64,000 nucleotides of DNA from Bacilli bacterium (GCA_017617065.1 JAFZWP010000021.1:1-64000), one strand, 5' to 3'. Counted from the stretch's first letter, positions 44,413 through 53,555 are shown. Translations and numbers: made by a program. Notes: a model not told the origin generated them from the sequence alone.

Positions 44413-44429
44413 GCGTATAAATTAATACA
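44398..44429 (-). promoter_or_regulatory. Direct-repeat operator overlapping the glycan promoter
   Basis: Two 14-bp direct repeats on the minus strand, TGTATTAATTTATA (44416-44429) and TGTATTAATGTATA (44398-44411), identical at 13 of 14 positions and 18 bp apart. The second overlaps the -35 box. This looks like a site for a regulator that binds tandem half-sites, such as an AraC-type protein. No regulator gene is adjacent. Confidence 0.55.
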
Positions 44430-44493
44430 TCTTTTGTTTTTTATAATTTATTTTTATTGTTAAATATATTTTACTTATAATAATCTGATAATC

Positions 44494-44519
44494 AAAAAAA
44501 CACACACCATTTAGTGTGT
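44494..44519 (-). terminator. Terminator of dusB-queH
   Basis: ACACAC and GTGTGT pair (44514-44519 with 44502-44507), followed by T7 on the minus strand. The queH stop lies in or beside the loop. Confidence 0.7.
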
Positions 44520-45104
44520 ATTTTTATCCCTTAGTGAATATTCACATCCACAATAATCTTGTCTATATAGGCCCATGTCTTTTGATATTTGAATACTTCT
44601 TTTATATCCTTCTTTCTTTTTGAAGTCAGAATATAGAAATCTAGAACCATTTTCTTTATCTAATGATAAGCCGATCTCATTAATCCACTTAGAATTTTTG
44701 TGCGGTGAGATTGAAAGGGTTGTAGAAAAGTAATCAAAGCCAATTTCATTGGCTAAAGTGGCAGTTTTTTGAAGTCTTAATTCATAACATTTATAGCACC
44801 TTGCACCACCTTCAGCTACATCTTCTAACCCTTTAGAGACTGCTAAGAATTCTTCATGATTATAGTTTACTTTCATCATTTGAAAACCATCTAGTTTTTC
44901 AAACTCTAAATATCTTTTTTCAAATTCTATTTCTGGATAAGTGTTTGGATTATAATAAAGGATCGTTATATCAAAGTAAGGAGTTAACTGTTCTAGTACA
45001 GCACTAGAGCAAGGAGCGCAGCATGCTTGAAGAAGTAGAGTTGGCTTTTTGCCATCTAGTGATTTTAGTAATTTTAAATACTTTTCATAACTATCTATCA
45101 TCAT
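44511..45104 (-). CDS. queH: Epoxyqueuosine reductase QueH
   Basis: About 197 residues with the QueH (former DUF208) cysteine pattern: LLQACCAPCSS near residue 26, ARCYKCYELRL near 98 and YCGCEYS near the C-terminus, which bind iron-sulfur and metal. QueH reduces epoxyqueuosine in tRNA to queuosine, the last step of Q synthesis or salvage. I start it at an ATG at 45104 (45101 also possible) because AGGTGA lies just upstream; it overlaps dusB by about 14 nt. No other queuosine genes lie in the window. Confidence 0.9.
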   Translation of the reverse strand: MMIDSYEKYLKLLKSLDGKKPTLLLQACCAPCSSAVLEQLTPYFDITILYYNPNTYPEIEFEKRYLEFEKLDGFQMMKVNYNHEEFLAVSKGLEDVAEGGARCYKCYELRLQKTATLANEIGFDYFSTTLSISPHKNSKWINEIGLSLDKENGSRFLYSDFKKKEGYKRSIQISKDMGLYRQDYCGCEYSLRDKNTH

Positions 45105-46068
45105 CTTCACCTAATAAATACTTATCAATTAACTCAAGGAATTCATTTTTAGTTTTAACACTTACTAAAGCGCGTTTATATTCTTTAGTATTTTTCATTC
45201 CCTTTACATACCACCCAGCCATGCTTCGCATTTCTAAGACAGCGATCTTTTCGCCTTTTAATTTACACAGCTCATTGAAATGATAAATTAACATATCGAT
45301 TTTATCGGCTCTTGTTGGTGGGGCGAAAGTAATTCCTTGCATCTTTGATACGATTTCTTCAATTAACCATGGATTACCAAGTGTCGCTCTACCAATCATT
45401 ACACCATCGCAGCCTGTATATTCCATCATTTTAACAGCATCTTCATATGATGCTATATCCCCATTACCAATAACTGGTATTGATACTGCTTCTTTAACCA
45501 TTTTAATATAATCTAAATTAACTTTACCTGAATATAAATCGCTTTTTGTACGGCCATGTATTGTAATCATACTAGCCCCAGCAGCTTCAGCCATTTTTGC
45601 AACTTCTGCACAATTGATTGATTTATGATCCCAACCAGCTCTAATCTTAACCGTAACTGGTTTAGTTACATTATCGCATACAGCTTTTACTAGTTCATAA
45701 ACTAGCTTTGGATCCTTCAACAAAGCAGAGCCCGCACCAGTAGTTGCTACTTTTTTTACCGGGCAGCCCATATTGATATCAATAATATCGCATTTAGTTT
45801 CTTTATCAAGAATCTTAGCCGCAACAACTAAATCTTCTGCGGTTGAACCAAATATTTGCATTGAGCAAATACCTTCATCCCCTACTTCTAACATATCAAT
45901 TGTTTTTTGGTTTTCATAAAGCAAACCTTTAGCGCTAACCATTTCGCAACAAACCATTCCCGCTTTATGCTTATGCATAATCTCGCGATATACTTTATTA
46001 GTATAACCAGCAAGAGGCGCTACTATTATATTTGATGGTAAAATTATATCTTTGATTTTTAATTCCAT
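45091..46068 (-). CDS. dusB: tRNA-dihydrouridine synthase, DusB-like
   Basis: A 325-residue TIM-barrel flavoprotein: PLAGYTNKVYREI at the start, IDINMGCPVKKVATTGAGSALL near residue 96 (catalytic Cys in NMGCPVKK), KIRAGWDHKSINC near 141, HGRTKSDLYSG and VIGNGDIASYEDA, and GVMIGRATLGNPW near 222. Length fits DusB. It reduces uridines in the tRNA D-loop with FMN and NADPH. It has an extended -10 promoter about 20-25 bp upstream of its start and is coupled to queH. Confidence 0.94.
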   Translation of the reverse strand: MELKIKDIILPSNIIVAPLAGYTNKVYREIMHKHKAGMVCCEMVSAKGLLYENQKTIDMLEVGDEGICSMQIFGSTAEDLVVAAKILDKETKCDIIDINMGCPVKKVATTGAGSALLKDPKLVYELVKAVCDNVTKPVTVKIRAGWDHKSINCAEVAKMAEAAGASMITIHGRTKSDLYSGKVNLDYIKMVKEAVSIPVIGNGDIASYEDAVKMMEYTGCDGVMIGRATLGNPWLIEEIVSKMQGITFAPPTRADKIDMLIYHFNELCKLKGEKIAVLEMRSMAGWYVKGMKNTKEYKRALVSVKTKNEFLELIDKYLLGEDDDR

Positions 46069-46087
46069 TTTTAATACCTACTAGCAA

Positions 46088-46093
46088 ATTATA
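46088..46093 (-). promoter_or_regulatory. Promoter -10 of dusB-queH
   Basis: TATAAT preceded by TGT (extended -10) on the minus strand; the -35 region is poor and sits beside the terminator of the upstream ABC gene. Confidence 0.5.
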
Positions 46094-46103
46094 ACAAATA
46101 TTA

Positions 46104-46137
46104 ATAAAAAAGCCTACATTTTAGAAAATGTAGACTT
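46104..46137 (-). terminator. Terminator of the ABC-FtsX pair
   Basis: AAGTCTACATTTT pairs with AAAATGTAGGCTT (one G-U) and the minus strand continues with T6; it lies 7 bp after the stop. Confidence 0.85.
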
Positions 46138-46143
46138 AATTAT

Positions 46144-48915
46144 TTATTTCTTAAATTGCTTTACAGCAATAGATGTACAAAGTAATCCAATAAGAGCTGT
46201 AATAATAGTACCAATTATTGAATACATTAATGTATTGTTTGTTAGGATCATTCTAATACGATATACATTAAACAATCCTTCCACATCTCCTCTTGCATCA
46301 ATTACTTGAATTGTAAGAGTCATTGCATTGTTAGCAAGTAAACTAAATAGATATGTGCCAAGATAAGTTAAACCAAATACAAGTACAGCCATTAATAAGT
46401 ATGTAATAAACTGCATTGCCACAATCTTTCTAGGTCTTACACCTAGAATACACATCTTAACAATATACACTTTATGTTTACGCTCATTTAGATAAATACA
46501 ACCAATAGATACAATTAATGCCATTACTAGAGTAAAGATTGAAATTCTATTTAGAATTCTTAAGAAGTTATTCATCGATTTAACTGAAGAAGTATTATAG
46601 TATTCTGAATACATATTGTATAAAGATATATTACCATCTTCAGTTTCACCGATTGAATCGGTAATAACCGCAATGGATGCTTCCGGAATAAATTCAGAAT
46701 ATGCTCCTGGCATCACATCAACTGGACATAATACATATCCCAAATCAAATAATTTTTCCATTAACTTCTTTCTTTGGTTTAAATTCAGGCCATTTAAATC
46801 TAAAGTAACACCATAATTGATATTATCTTGGTTATTAGCAAATAGGTTAGCATATAGATTATCTGATAAATACATTGATATTCCATCATTATCTTTTGTA
46901 ATACCAACTATCTTACAATCTATTTCTAAATTAGTATTCTTTAATCCAAAATTAACCTTAACAACGCTATCTTTTAGATTTGTATTAAAGTAATTAGTAA
47001 TGCTAGCATCACTAGTTACATCAACGCTTGGTGCTATTTGTTTTAAAGCACTAGTTGTTAACATAATTTCGTTATCAACTAAAGTAGAATTTGTAGTTGA
47101 CTTAACAATAATTCTATCATCTCTATCTTTTGTTAAGTTATCCACATAATATACTGAATAATATCCATAATCTGGATCATTGTATCCTCTTACACGATAA
47201 TCATCAGTTCCTACAAATGCTTTAGTAGAAGCACTTAGATTTGAATTCATTAGTTTAATACTATTTAAACTTAAAGTATTGAATAGATATGGAACAGTTC
47301 TAATACCATCAATATCTTTCATAGTTACAATATAACCATATGGTTGGTTATGAGCTGAATTCATATAAGTTGCTTTACCAGTTTGTTGTTTGATCTTACT
47401 AGTATAGTAATAATCACCAGCATTATAGTAGAAATAATCAAGTTGGCCAGTTTTGATAATACCAGTTACTTTAAACTCTACCTCATTAGTGTAATAGAAT
47501 GTATTAACTTGATAATAAATATCTTTAATAACAACTGTATCACCAATTAGAGTAGTAATATCACCATTATATTGACCATAATAAATTGAATATCCACCAT
47601 CTACAAATGATCCATCTTCCGATCTGTTTCTACAGTAATAATCCGCAAACGTATCAGTTACTAATATTTCGTTTTCTTCTTTTGGAAGATTGCCAATTAT
47701 ATCGTAATCATTTGATGCATCATATAAGAAGTAATCAAAATGAGATCTGTAATATTCATTCCATAAAACTGATCCAACACCATTAATTGTAGCAGTGAAT
47801 TGATCTTGGAGTTTTGGACTTGCATATTTTAAAATCAAATTACCAACATCATAATTATTTACATTAATATTTGCACCACTTGCATACATTTTAATGATAT
47901 CTAAATCATCTTCAGTAAGCCCGCCATTTACATGACCTACTTCACTTAGATATTGATATGGTGATTCTTCGTTTGTAATTGGTGCTACTGTCCACAAATT
48001 AATATCATTCTTAATTTGTGTTAGAATCACTCTATCTACATTTACACCAGTATAACCTTCATTTTGATACTTTTGATATTCATCATAAATTAGTTTTTGT
48101 TCAGCTGATACAGCTAAAACTATCATTGCTAAAGCAAGAAGTAGTGTTACAAAAACATTTATGAATAAACCTCTAGTAAATTGGAACTTAAATACAGGTG
48201 CTAAAGCACTACCTTTAGGTTTTTTGTAGATATCTACAATCTCTTGATCAGGGCAATTAGTAATTAGTTTATCTTCTACTACATTACCATCACTAAATCT
48301 GATGATACGGTCAGCATATTGAAAGGCTTTTTTAGTATCATGAGTAACCGCAATTACTAATCTTTCTTTACTTATATCTTGAAGTAATTTAAAGATTTGA
48401 TGGCCATTTTTACTATCAAGTGCACTAGTAGGTTCGTCAGCCAAAATGATTGAACAATCTTTGATTAAAACTCTTGCGATACCTACACGCTGTTTTTCAC
48501 CACCAGATAAGTATTTAATTTTACGCTTTTCAAAGCCAGCAAGTCCGACTTTTTCTAATACTTCCGGAATACTTGCTTTTTTAGATTGCATATCTAAAAC
48601 AATATTTAAGTTTTCTTCTACTGTTAATTCTTCGAATAAATCTTCTTTTTGGAAGATATAACCAATCGTAAAGTTTTTATATTTTGATAATTGCTTATCG
48701 CTCATCTTTGATAAAACTTTACCACCAACATTTACTGTACCAATGTAATCATTATCCATTGAACCGATTACATTAAGTAATGTTGTCTTTCCGCAGCCAC
48801 TCTTACCGACAACGATATTTAATCCTGTTGCTGGAAACTCAAGATTAAGGTTAGAGATAACTGGTTCTTCTCTTGTATAATACTTAGTTAGGTGTTTAAT
48901 CTTTACGTAACTCAT
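46144..48915 (-). CDS. ABC transporter fusion: ATPase plus FtsX-type permease (second of pair)
   Basis: The 923-residue protein joins an ABC ATPase (about 1-220: Walker A VGKSGCGKTTLL, signature LSGGEKQRVGIARVL, Walker B IILADEPTS) to a MacB/FtsX-like permease: first helix about 245-265, a very large extracytoplasmic domain (about 270-790, Tyr/Asn/Asp-rich) and three C-terminal helices (about 795-920). This topology suits mechanotransmission exporters rather than importers. It probably dimerises with the neighbouring 760-residue fusion, which it follows by 9 bp. AGAGGTGG precedes the ATG. Substrate unknown; peptide, lipid or antimicrobial handling are options. Confidence 0.88.
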   Translation of the reverse strand: MSYVKIKHLTKYYTREEPVISNLNLEFPATGLNIVVGKSGCGKTTLLNVIGSMDNDYIGTVNVGGKVLSKMSDKQLSKYKNFTIGYIFQKEDLFEELTVEENLNIVLDMQSKKASIPEVLEKVGLAGFEKRKIKYLSGGEKQRVGIARVLIKDCSIILADEPTSALDSKNGHQIFKLLQDISKERLVIAVTHDTKKAFQYADRIIRFSDGNVVEDKLITNCPDQEIVDIYKKPKGSALAPVFKFQFTRGLFINVFVTLLLALAMIVLAVSAEQKLIYDEYQKYQNEGYTGVNVDRVILTQIKNDINLWTVAPITNEESPYQYLSEVGHVNGGLTEDDLDIIKMYASGANINVNNYDVGNLILKYASPKLQDQFTATINGVGSVLWNEYYRSHFDYFLYDASNDYDIIGNLPKEENEILVTDTFADYYCRNRSEDGSFVDGGYSIYYGQYNGDITTLIGDTVVIKDIYYQVNTFYYTNEVEFKVTGIIKTGQLDYFYYNAGDYYYTSKIKQQTGKATYMNSAHNQPYGYIVTMKDIDGIRTVPYLFNTLSLNSIKLMNSNLSASTKAFVGTDDYRVRGYNDPDYGYYSVYYVDNLTKDRDDRIIVKSTTNSTLVDNEIMLTTSALKQIAPSVDVTSDASITNYFNTNLKDSVVKVNFGLKNTNLEIDCKIVGITKDNDGISMYLSDNLYANLFANNQDNINYGVTLDLNGLNLNQRKKLMEKLFDLGYVLCPVDVMPGAYSEFIPEASIAVITDSIGETEDGNISLYNMYSEYYNTSSVKSMNNFLRILNRISIFTLVMALIVSIGCIYLNERKHKVYIVKMCILGVRPRKIVAMQFITYLLMAVLVFGLTYLGTYLFSLLANNAMTLTIQVIDARGDVEGLFNVYRIRMILTNNTLMYSIIGTIITALIGLLCTSIAVKQFKK

Positions 48916-48924
48916 AATCCACCT

Positions 48925-51207
48925 CTAAATATCCTTAATTATCTCAACAGGGCTCTTACGCATGATTGAAGAAATCATGATCAGTAAGCTTGCCACCATT
49001 AATAATGATATCAACAAATTCCAGCCGATGATAACAAAGCTTGAGATATAGAAGAACGATGCTTCTTTGTATGCAAATTCATCCGCAATATTAACAAGTC
49101 TTAATACTGCTGGATAACCAAACTTTGCAATAACAAAGCTAACAACAAAACCTATAATTAAATATAAGCAATATTCTAAGATATATGGAGTAACAATCTT
49201 CTTTCTAGATAAACCTAAAGAATACTTGATACCAATCTTACGTTTTTCGTTTGATAAAGTATATGAATTAATAAATCCGCCAAAAGCAATAATTATTACT
49301 ATGATTGCAAATAACACTTCAAATATCGCAATCTTCGTAGAAGAGATACGATCATTTATGCTTTTTGCGTATACAAATGTTTGATTTATTACATTTTCAT
49401 TATTTACGATTTCATTATATTTTTTATCATTTACGGAAATGGCAAGTCTACCATATCCTACACGTTCAATGGCGTAAGTTTTGAATGTGGAATCAGCTAA
49501 AATGATTTCATATTTATTGCTTTCAAATACGCCGCCAACTTGGAATGTAACTGCACATCTGCTACGATCATAAAATGTCATAGCTGGTGCATATTTAGAT
49601 ACAGCACCACGGTAATTAGATCCAAACCCAAGTTTATTAATTAAAGCAGAAGAGAAATATGCAGTTCTACCACCAATTGTAGGGTAACCTCTTACCGATG
49701 TACTAAGTAAAGTAACGTGTTTACTTGATTCTGAATAAACTGTAATATCGATATCTCTAATTACTTCGTTGCTATTAAGTGGTGTGCACATAAATACTTC
49801 ATTATACTGAGTGCATCTACGAACAAATGAATTAGCATCAAGAGAATCACCATAACTTGCTTCATCCATAATGATTGAATTATAAATGTATAAGTTATCT
49901 TCAAATGACATTCTTACGAATTCATCTTCCATATTGGCATTTATAAACTTTTCATAATTAGTATCCGCAATTCCTACTACATCATATGTATGACCATAGA
50001 TACTAAGTTTGTCTGGAGCATAACCTAAATAATATTCTAAGCTTGCTTCTAAATAATCGGTAATTACTATCTCATCAGTATTAGTAGGTTCCATTCCATC
50101 AATCTTGAAAAATCCATCTTGATAAATGGCTACATGTTTAATTTCATTTGTATAGAATGGATCATAATCTGGGTCTTCTTCATTAATATCTTTAAATACT
50201 ATTGATGTATTAAATATTTGAATTAGTTTACTGCCAGGATATTCATTGAAGATATCAGTATATGAATCAGCATCATAATAAACATTAAGTCCTCTTTTAT
50301 CCATTGCTAGTATTACATAATCAGAATTGTATTTCTTTTGGTGTGATTGATATGTCTTAGCAACATTAAAGAATCCATATCCGGCAAGTATGGCACCAAT
50401 TATAGGTATTAACAATAAGGTAATAAAAATAGTTAAAGATCTAGCTATATATCTTTTTATAAAGCTTTTAGTAAATCTAACTTGATTTTTAAATGTGACA
50501 ATAGGTTGCATAAATACCGGTTCACTATTATCGTTATCTTGCGCAAGTGGTTTTGAATCGCTTAAGATTTTACCATCTTCAATTTCAATAATACGATCAC
50601 CGAATTTATGAGCTGCGTAATCATCATGTGTTATTACAACAACTAATTTTTCTTTACTAACTTCTTTTAGTAGATTTAAAACGATATCTCCGTTTGTAGA
50701 GTCAAGGTTTCCTGTAGGTTCATCAGCTAAAATGATGTTAGCATCTTTTACTAACGCTCTAGCAATAGCAACTCTTTGCATTTGTCCTGAAGAAATTTCA
50801 GTAACTTTATGGTGAATTATATCTTCAATATCAATTGCTTTAATTACTTCATCAACTTTAGAAAAATCAGTTTTACCTAGTAATTCTAAAGGAAGTTTGA
50901 TGTTATCGTATACATCTAGGTCATCTATTAAATTGTAATCTTGGAAAATTAAGCCAACATACGAATTACGGTATCCAAACATTTCGCCACTTTCTTGATC
51001 ATATAGGCTTTTACCACCAACGATTACATCACCATTAGATGGTTTATCAATGCCAGATAACATATTCATTAGCGTAGATTTACCAGAACCGCTAACGCCG
51101 ACAATAAAAACTAAACCTTTCTCATCAAAGTTTAGTGTCATATCGTTAAGGGCTTTAACGGTATCATATTTTCCACGATAGATTTTGCTCAAATTATTTA
51201 TTCTCAT
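48925..51207 (-). CDS. ABC transporter fusion: ATPase plus FtsX-type permease (first of pair)
   Basis: The 760-residue protein has an ABC ATPase (about 1-220: GVSGSGKSTLMNML, SSGQMQRVAIARAL, ILADEPTGNLDS) fused to a permease with one helix near 250-280, a large outer domain (about 285-625) and three helices at the C-terminus ending RKSPVEIIKDI. Same plan as the following gene but a shorter outer domain, so the pair looks like an asymmetric heterodimer. The gene begins 22 bp after the SRP RNA region with GGGGGA before the ATG; no separate promoter is evident, so expression may come from upstream. Confidence 0.88.
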   Translation of the reverse strand: MRINNLSKIYRGKYDTVKALNDMTLNFDEKGLVFIVGVSGSGKSTLMNMLSGIDKPSNGDVIVGGKSLYDQESGEMFGYRNSYVGLIFQDYNLIDDLDVYDNIKLPLELLGKTDFSKVDEVIKAIDIEDIIHHKVTEISSGQMQRVAIARALVKDANIILADEPTGNLDSTNGDIVLNLLKEVSKEKLVVVITHDDYAAHKFGDRIIEIEDGKILSDSKPLAQDNDNSEPVFMQPIVTFKNQVRFTKSFIKRYIARSLTIFITLLLIPIIGAILAGYGFFNVAKTYQSHQKKYNSDYVILAMDKRGLNVYYDADSYTDIFNEYPGSKLIQIFNTSIVFKDINEEDPDYDPFYTNEIKHVAIYQDGFFKIDGMEPTNTDEIVITDYLEASLEYYLGYAPDKLSIYGHTYDVVGIADTNYEKFINANMEDEFVRMSFEDNLYIYNSIIMDEASYGDSLDANSFVRRCTQYNEVFMCTPLNSNEVIRDIDITVYSESSKHVTLLSTSVRGYPTIGGRTAYFSSALINKLGFGSNYRGAVSKYAPAMTFYDRSRCAVTFQVGGVFESNKYEIILADSTFKTYAIERVGYGRLAISVNDKKYNEIVNNENVINQTFVYAKSINDRISSTKIAIFEVLFAIIVIIIAFGGFINSYTLSNEKRKIGIKYSLGLSRKKIVTPYILEYCLYLIIGFVVSFVIAKFGYPAVLRLVNIADEFAYKEASFFYISSFVIIGWNLLISLLMVASLLIMISSIMRKSPVEIIKDI

Positions 51208-51229
51208 AAATAATCCCCCATTATTAATA

Positions 51230-51341
51230 AATCTCGCCTCATGTACCCATACTCACAAATTAAATAAGCTTAAGGCTGCTTCTGTCACGACCTGACCTGG
51301 TTCACCATTTAATCTTGAATATGGGTACATCAAGCGAGATT
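51230..51341 (-). ncRNA. ffs: Signal recognition particle RNA, small bacterial type
   Basis: The minus strand contains the SRP domain IV core: ACCAGGTCAGGTC, the GNRA tetraloop GTGA, then CAGAAGCAGCC, matching the Ffh-binding hairpin of 4.5S-type RNA. The ends close by a long stem in which AATCTCGC (51334-51341) pairs with GCGAGATT (51230-51237) and the next ~14 bp also pair. Total about 112 nt, with no Alu domain. It targets ribosomes making membrane proteins with Ffh. Its 5' end overlaps the last codon of tadA, and no terminator is seen before the ABC gene. Confidence 0.95.
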
Positions 51342-51798
51342 ATTGTTTACGAAGACCTTTAAAGAAATCTTTCATTAGTTTTTCGATTTCTTCTTTTAAA
51401 ATTCCTTTATTTATAACAACATTCGTAAATATCTTTTGATTATTTGTTATATCACAGACGCTTTCGCATACTCCATATTTGGGACTAGCTACGCCATATA
51501 CTATTTTTTTTATTCTAGCTTGGCTTATAGCTCCTGCACACATTAGGCATGGTTCTGCGGTGATGTAGATTATGCAATCATCCAATATCCATCTATTTAA
51601 ATTCTTACACGCTTTTTGAATTGCTACTATTTCGGCGTGTTTTGTTACATCTTTTCTATTTTCTCTTAAATTGTGTCCTCTAGCAATTACTTTACCATCA
51701 CAAACGATGCAAGCTCCAACTGGGACTTCATTTTTTTGATATGCTTTTTTTGCTTCATTTAAAGCAATCCGCATATAGTATGTATCATCTTTAATCAT
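51340..51798 (-). CDS. tadA: tRNA-specific adenosine deaminase
   Basis: A 152-residue zinc deaminase with the catalytic HAE motif (His54, Glu56) and PCLMC (Cys84, Cys87), flanked by RENRKDVTKHAEI and ISQARIKKIVYG. It makes inosine at wobble position 34 of tRNA-Arg. It follows tdk by one base and its stop codon overlaps the SRP RNA 5' end. tadA beside the SRP RNA gene is a common order in Bacillota. Confidence 0.95.
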   Translation of the reverse strand: MIKDDTYYMRIALNEAKKAYQKNEVPVGACIVCDGKVIARGHNLRENRKDVTKHAEIVAIQKACKNLNRWILDDCIIYITAEPCLMCAGAISQARIKKIVYGVASPKYGVCESVCDITNNQKIFTNVVINKGILKEEIEKLMKDFFKGLRKQ

Positions 51799-51799
51799 T

Positions 51800-52372
51800 T
51801 TATTTCACAATATGATGGTGTCTACATCTTGCTTCGTATGATTCAGTAGCACCAACTAAAATTACAGGATCAGTATATTTTGCTGGTTCACCATTAATTA
51901 TTCTTTGTGTACGAGTAGCTGGCGCTCCACATACTTGGCAAATAGCACTTAGTTTTGTGATATCTTCAGCTCTAGCAAGTAATTCTGGAACTGGTCCAAA
52001 TGGTTCTCCTCTAAAATCACAATCAAGTCCTGCTACAATTACTCTAATACCGCTATTAGCTAAACTATTGCATACGCCAACAATATCATTATCAAAGAAT
52101 TGCACTTCATCGATTGCTACCGCATAAGTATTTTGTGTAATATGTTTAAAGATTTCACTTGATTTAGAAATACTAACTGATTTTAATTGATTTTTGTTAT
52201 GTGATACAACTGCTTCTTCGCTATAGCGATTATCAATCTTAGGTTTAAATAAAACTACTTCCTTTTTTGCATATTGTATACGGCGAACACGACGCAATAA
52301 TTCTTCAGTTTTACCTGCGTACATGCATCCACAAATAACTTCTATCCAACCAGCTTGTAAAGGCAAATCCAT
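51800..52372 (-). CDS. tdk: Thymidine kinase
   Basis: A 190-residue type II thymidine kinase: P-loop [16 protein letters not shown] near residue 10-25, [12 protein letters not shown] near 88 (catalytic Glu region) and a zinc site formed by CQVCG near 150 and the C-terminal RCRHHH. It phosphorylates thymidine in salvage. It has a strong promoter 35-60 bp upstream and begins the tdk-tadA-SRP unit. Confidence 0.95.
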   Translation of the reverse strand: MDLPLQAGWIEVICGCMYAGKTEELLRRVRRIQYAKKEVVLFKPKIDNRYSEEAVVSHNKNQLKSVSISKSSEIFKHITQNTYAVAIDEVQFFDNDIVGVCNSLANSGIRVIVAGLDCDFRGEPFGPVPELLARAEDITKLSAICQVCGAPATRTQRIINGEPAKYTDPVILVGATESYEARCRHHHIVK

Positions 52373-52405
52373 ATTGATACTCCTATAATTTTTAATTCTA
52401 TTAAA

Positions 52406-52434
52406 ATTGTATAATAACTATTTTTGAATGTCAA
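52406..52434 (-). promoter_or_regulatory. Promoter of tdk-tadA
   Basis: TTGACA (52429-52434) and TACAAT (52406-52411), 17-bp spacer. Confidence 0.8.
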
Positions 52435-52493
52435 AACAATAATGATTATAATGTTATAAAAATTTATGATATTAAACAAATATTAAATAATCA

Positions 52494-52522
52494 TTGCATT
52501 TATATTAAGTTTATAGTATAAT
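52494..52522 (+). promoter_or_regulatory. Promoter of rpmE
   Basis: TTGCAT (52494-52499) and TATAAT (52517-52522), 17-bp spacer; predicted leader about 77 nt. Confidence 0.8.
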
Positions 52523-52528
52523 GGATAA

Positions 52529-52605
52529 GGAACTAAGGAAGGTTATCCTTCTTTTTTAAATAAACTTACTATGGTTCGAATCTATCATGGCGGAAGGAGA
52601 AAAAA
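52529..52605 (+). promoter_or_regulatory. rpmE leader with hairpin and T6, possible L31 autoregulatory attenuator
   Basis: GAAGG (52538-52542) pairs with CCTTC (52547-52551), followed at once by T6, a short terminator-like hairpin inside the leader. The same CCTTC could pair with GAAGG of the Shine-Dalgarno. L31 leader motifs are known in Bacillota; the match here is not verified. Confidence 0.4.
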
Positions 52606-52818
52606 ATGAAAAAAGGTATTCATCCAACTTACAATAAAGTTACTGTTACTTGTACATCATGCGGCGCAACTTTTGAAAGTGGATCAACATTAAAGGAGCT
52701 ACGTGTAGATACATGTTCTAAATGTCATCCATTCTACACAGGACAACAAAAGTTTGTTCAAGCAGCTGGTCGTGTTGAACGTTTCAATAAGCGTTTAGAA
52801 AAGAAAGAAAACAAATAA
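52606..52818 (+). CDS. rpmE: 50S ribosomal protein L31
   Basis: A 70-residue L31 beginning [16 protein letters not shown], with a zinc-type pair of Cys motifs (CTSC near residue 16 and CSKC near 37) and the [20 protein letters not shown] core. This is the zinc-binding (C+) form. It is on the plus strand between convergent and divergent minus-strand genes, with GGAAGGAG before the ATG, its own promoter, a structured leader and a clear terminator. Confidence 0.97.
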   Translation: MKKGIHPTYNKVTVTCTSCGATFESGSTLKELRVDTCSKCHPFYTGQQKFVQAAGRVERFNKRLEKKENK

Positions 52819-52830
52819 TTGACAATATAA

Positions 52831-52856
52831 AAATGTCCCAACAGGGACATTTTTTA
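52831..52856 (+). terminator. Terminator of rpmE
   Basis: AAATGTCCC (52831-52839) pairs with GGGACATTT (52844-52852), loop AACA, then T-rich sequence. Confidence 0.88.
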
Positions 52857-53555
52857 TTTTATATATTCATTTATCATTTGTTTATATTCATCCCACACTT
52901 TTCCATTCGGTTTAATACAAAACTTCATAACTTCTTTTGTTACCGGATGAGTAAACTCTAAATAATAACAAAATAGTGCTAAATCAAATTTATTTGCTGG
53001 ACATGTTTTATCATATTTATAATCGTTTAGAATTGGATGAAAAATATGAGCAAAACTAAATCTAATTTGATTATATCTACCTGTTAGTAAATTAACATCA
53101 ACTAGTGAATTATTATTTTTAATACCAATTAACTCATACTCTAATTTTGCTTCTTTTCCGTTTTTGTCTAAAATTGCAACATTATTCTTTTCATCTTTGC
53201 TTATTTTTAAGCAAATATTTCCGCACTTCTCTACCTCGCCTTTGCAAACGCAAAGGTATTTTTTTACCATATTATGATTAGCAATATCGCCAGATAATCT
53301 GCTTGCGGCTTTACTTGTTTTAGCAAACACCATGACTCCACCTACACGGCGGTCTAATCTATGCACTAATCCTAAATATACATTACCAGGTTTATTATAT
53401 TTATTTTTGATATATGCTTTTACAATTTCACACATATCAATATCACCAGTTATATCTTTTTGCGATAATATATTCACGAATTTTTCACAAACAATCAAGT
53501 GATTATCTTCATAAATTATATTAAGCTTATCCACATAATCATTAACATTCATCAT
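52854..53555 (-). CDS. RluA-family pseudouridine synthase
   Basis: About 233 residues with the catalytic motif GLVHRLDRRVGGVMVFAKT near residue 70 (Asp in HRLDR), followed by LTGRYNQIRFSFAH and HPILNDYKYD, the RluA/RluC order. No S4 domain is seen. It would isomerise uridine in rRNA or tRNA; the target base is unknown. I start it at one of two adjacent ATGs at 53555/53552 with TTGAGG just upstream, not at an upstream in-frame start at 53594; the gene overlaps the preceding one by about 14 nt. Confidence 0.88.
   Translation of the reverse strand: MMNVNDYVDKLNIIYEDNHLIVCEKFVNILSQKDITGDIDMCEIVKAYIKNKYNKPGNVYLGLVHRLDRRVGGVMVFAKTSKAASRLSGDIANHNMVKKYLCVCKGEVEKCGNICLKISKDEKNNVAILDKNGKEAKLEYELIGIKNNNSLVDVNLLTGRYNQIRFSFAHIFHPILNDYKYDKTCPANKFDLALFCYYLEFTHPVTKEVMKFCIKPNGKVWDEYKQMINEYIK

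Noticed and set aside
52523-52548. Alternative pairing GGATAA with TTATCC as an antiterminator for rpmE
   Set aside because: GGATAA lies between the -10 and the expected transcription start, so it is probably not in the RNA.
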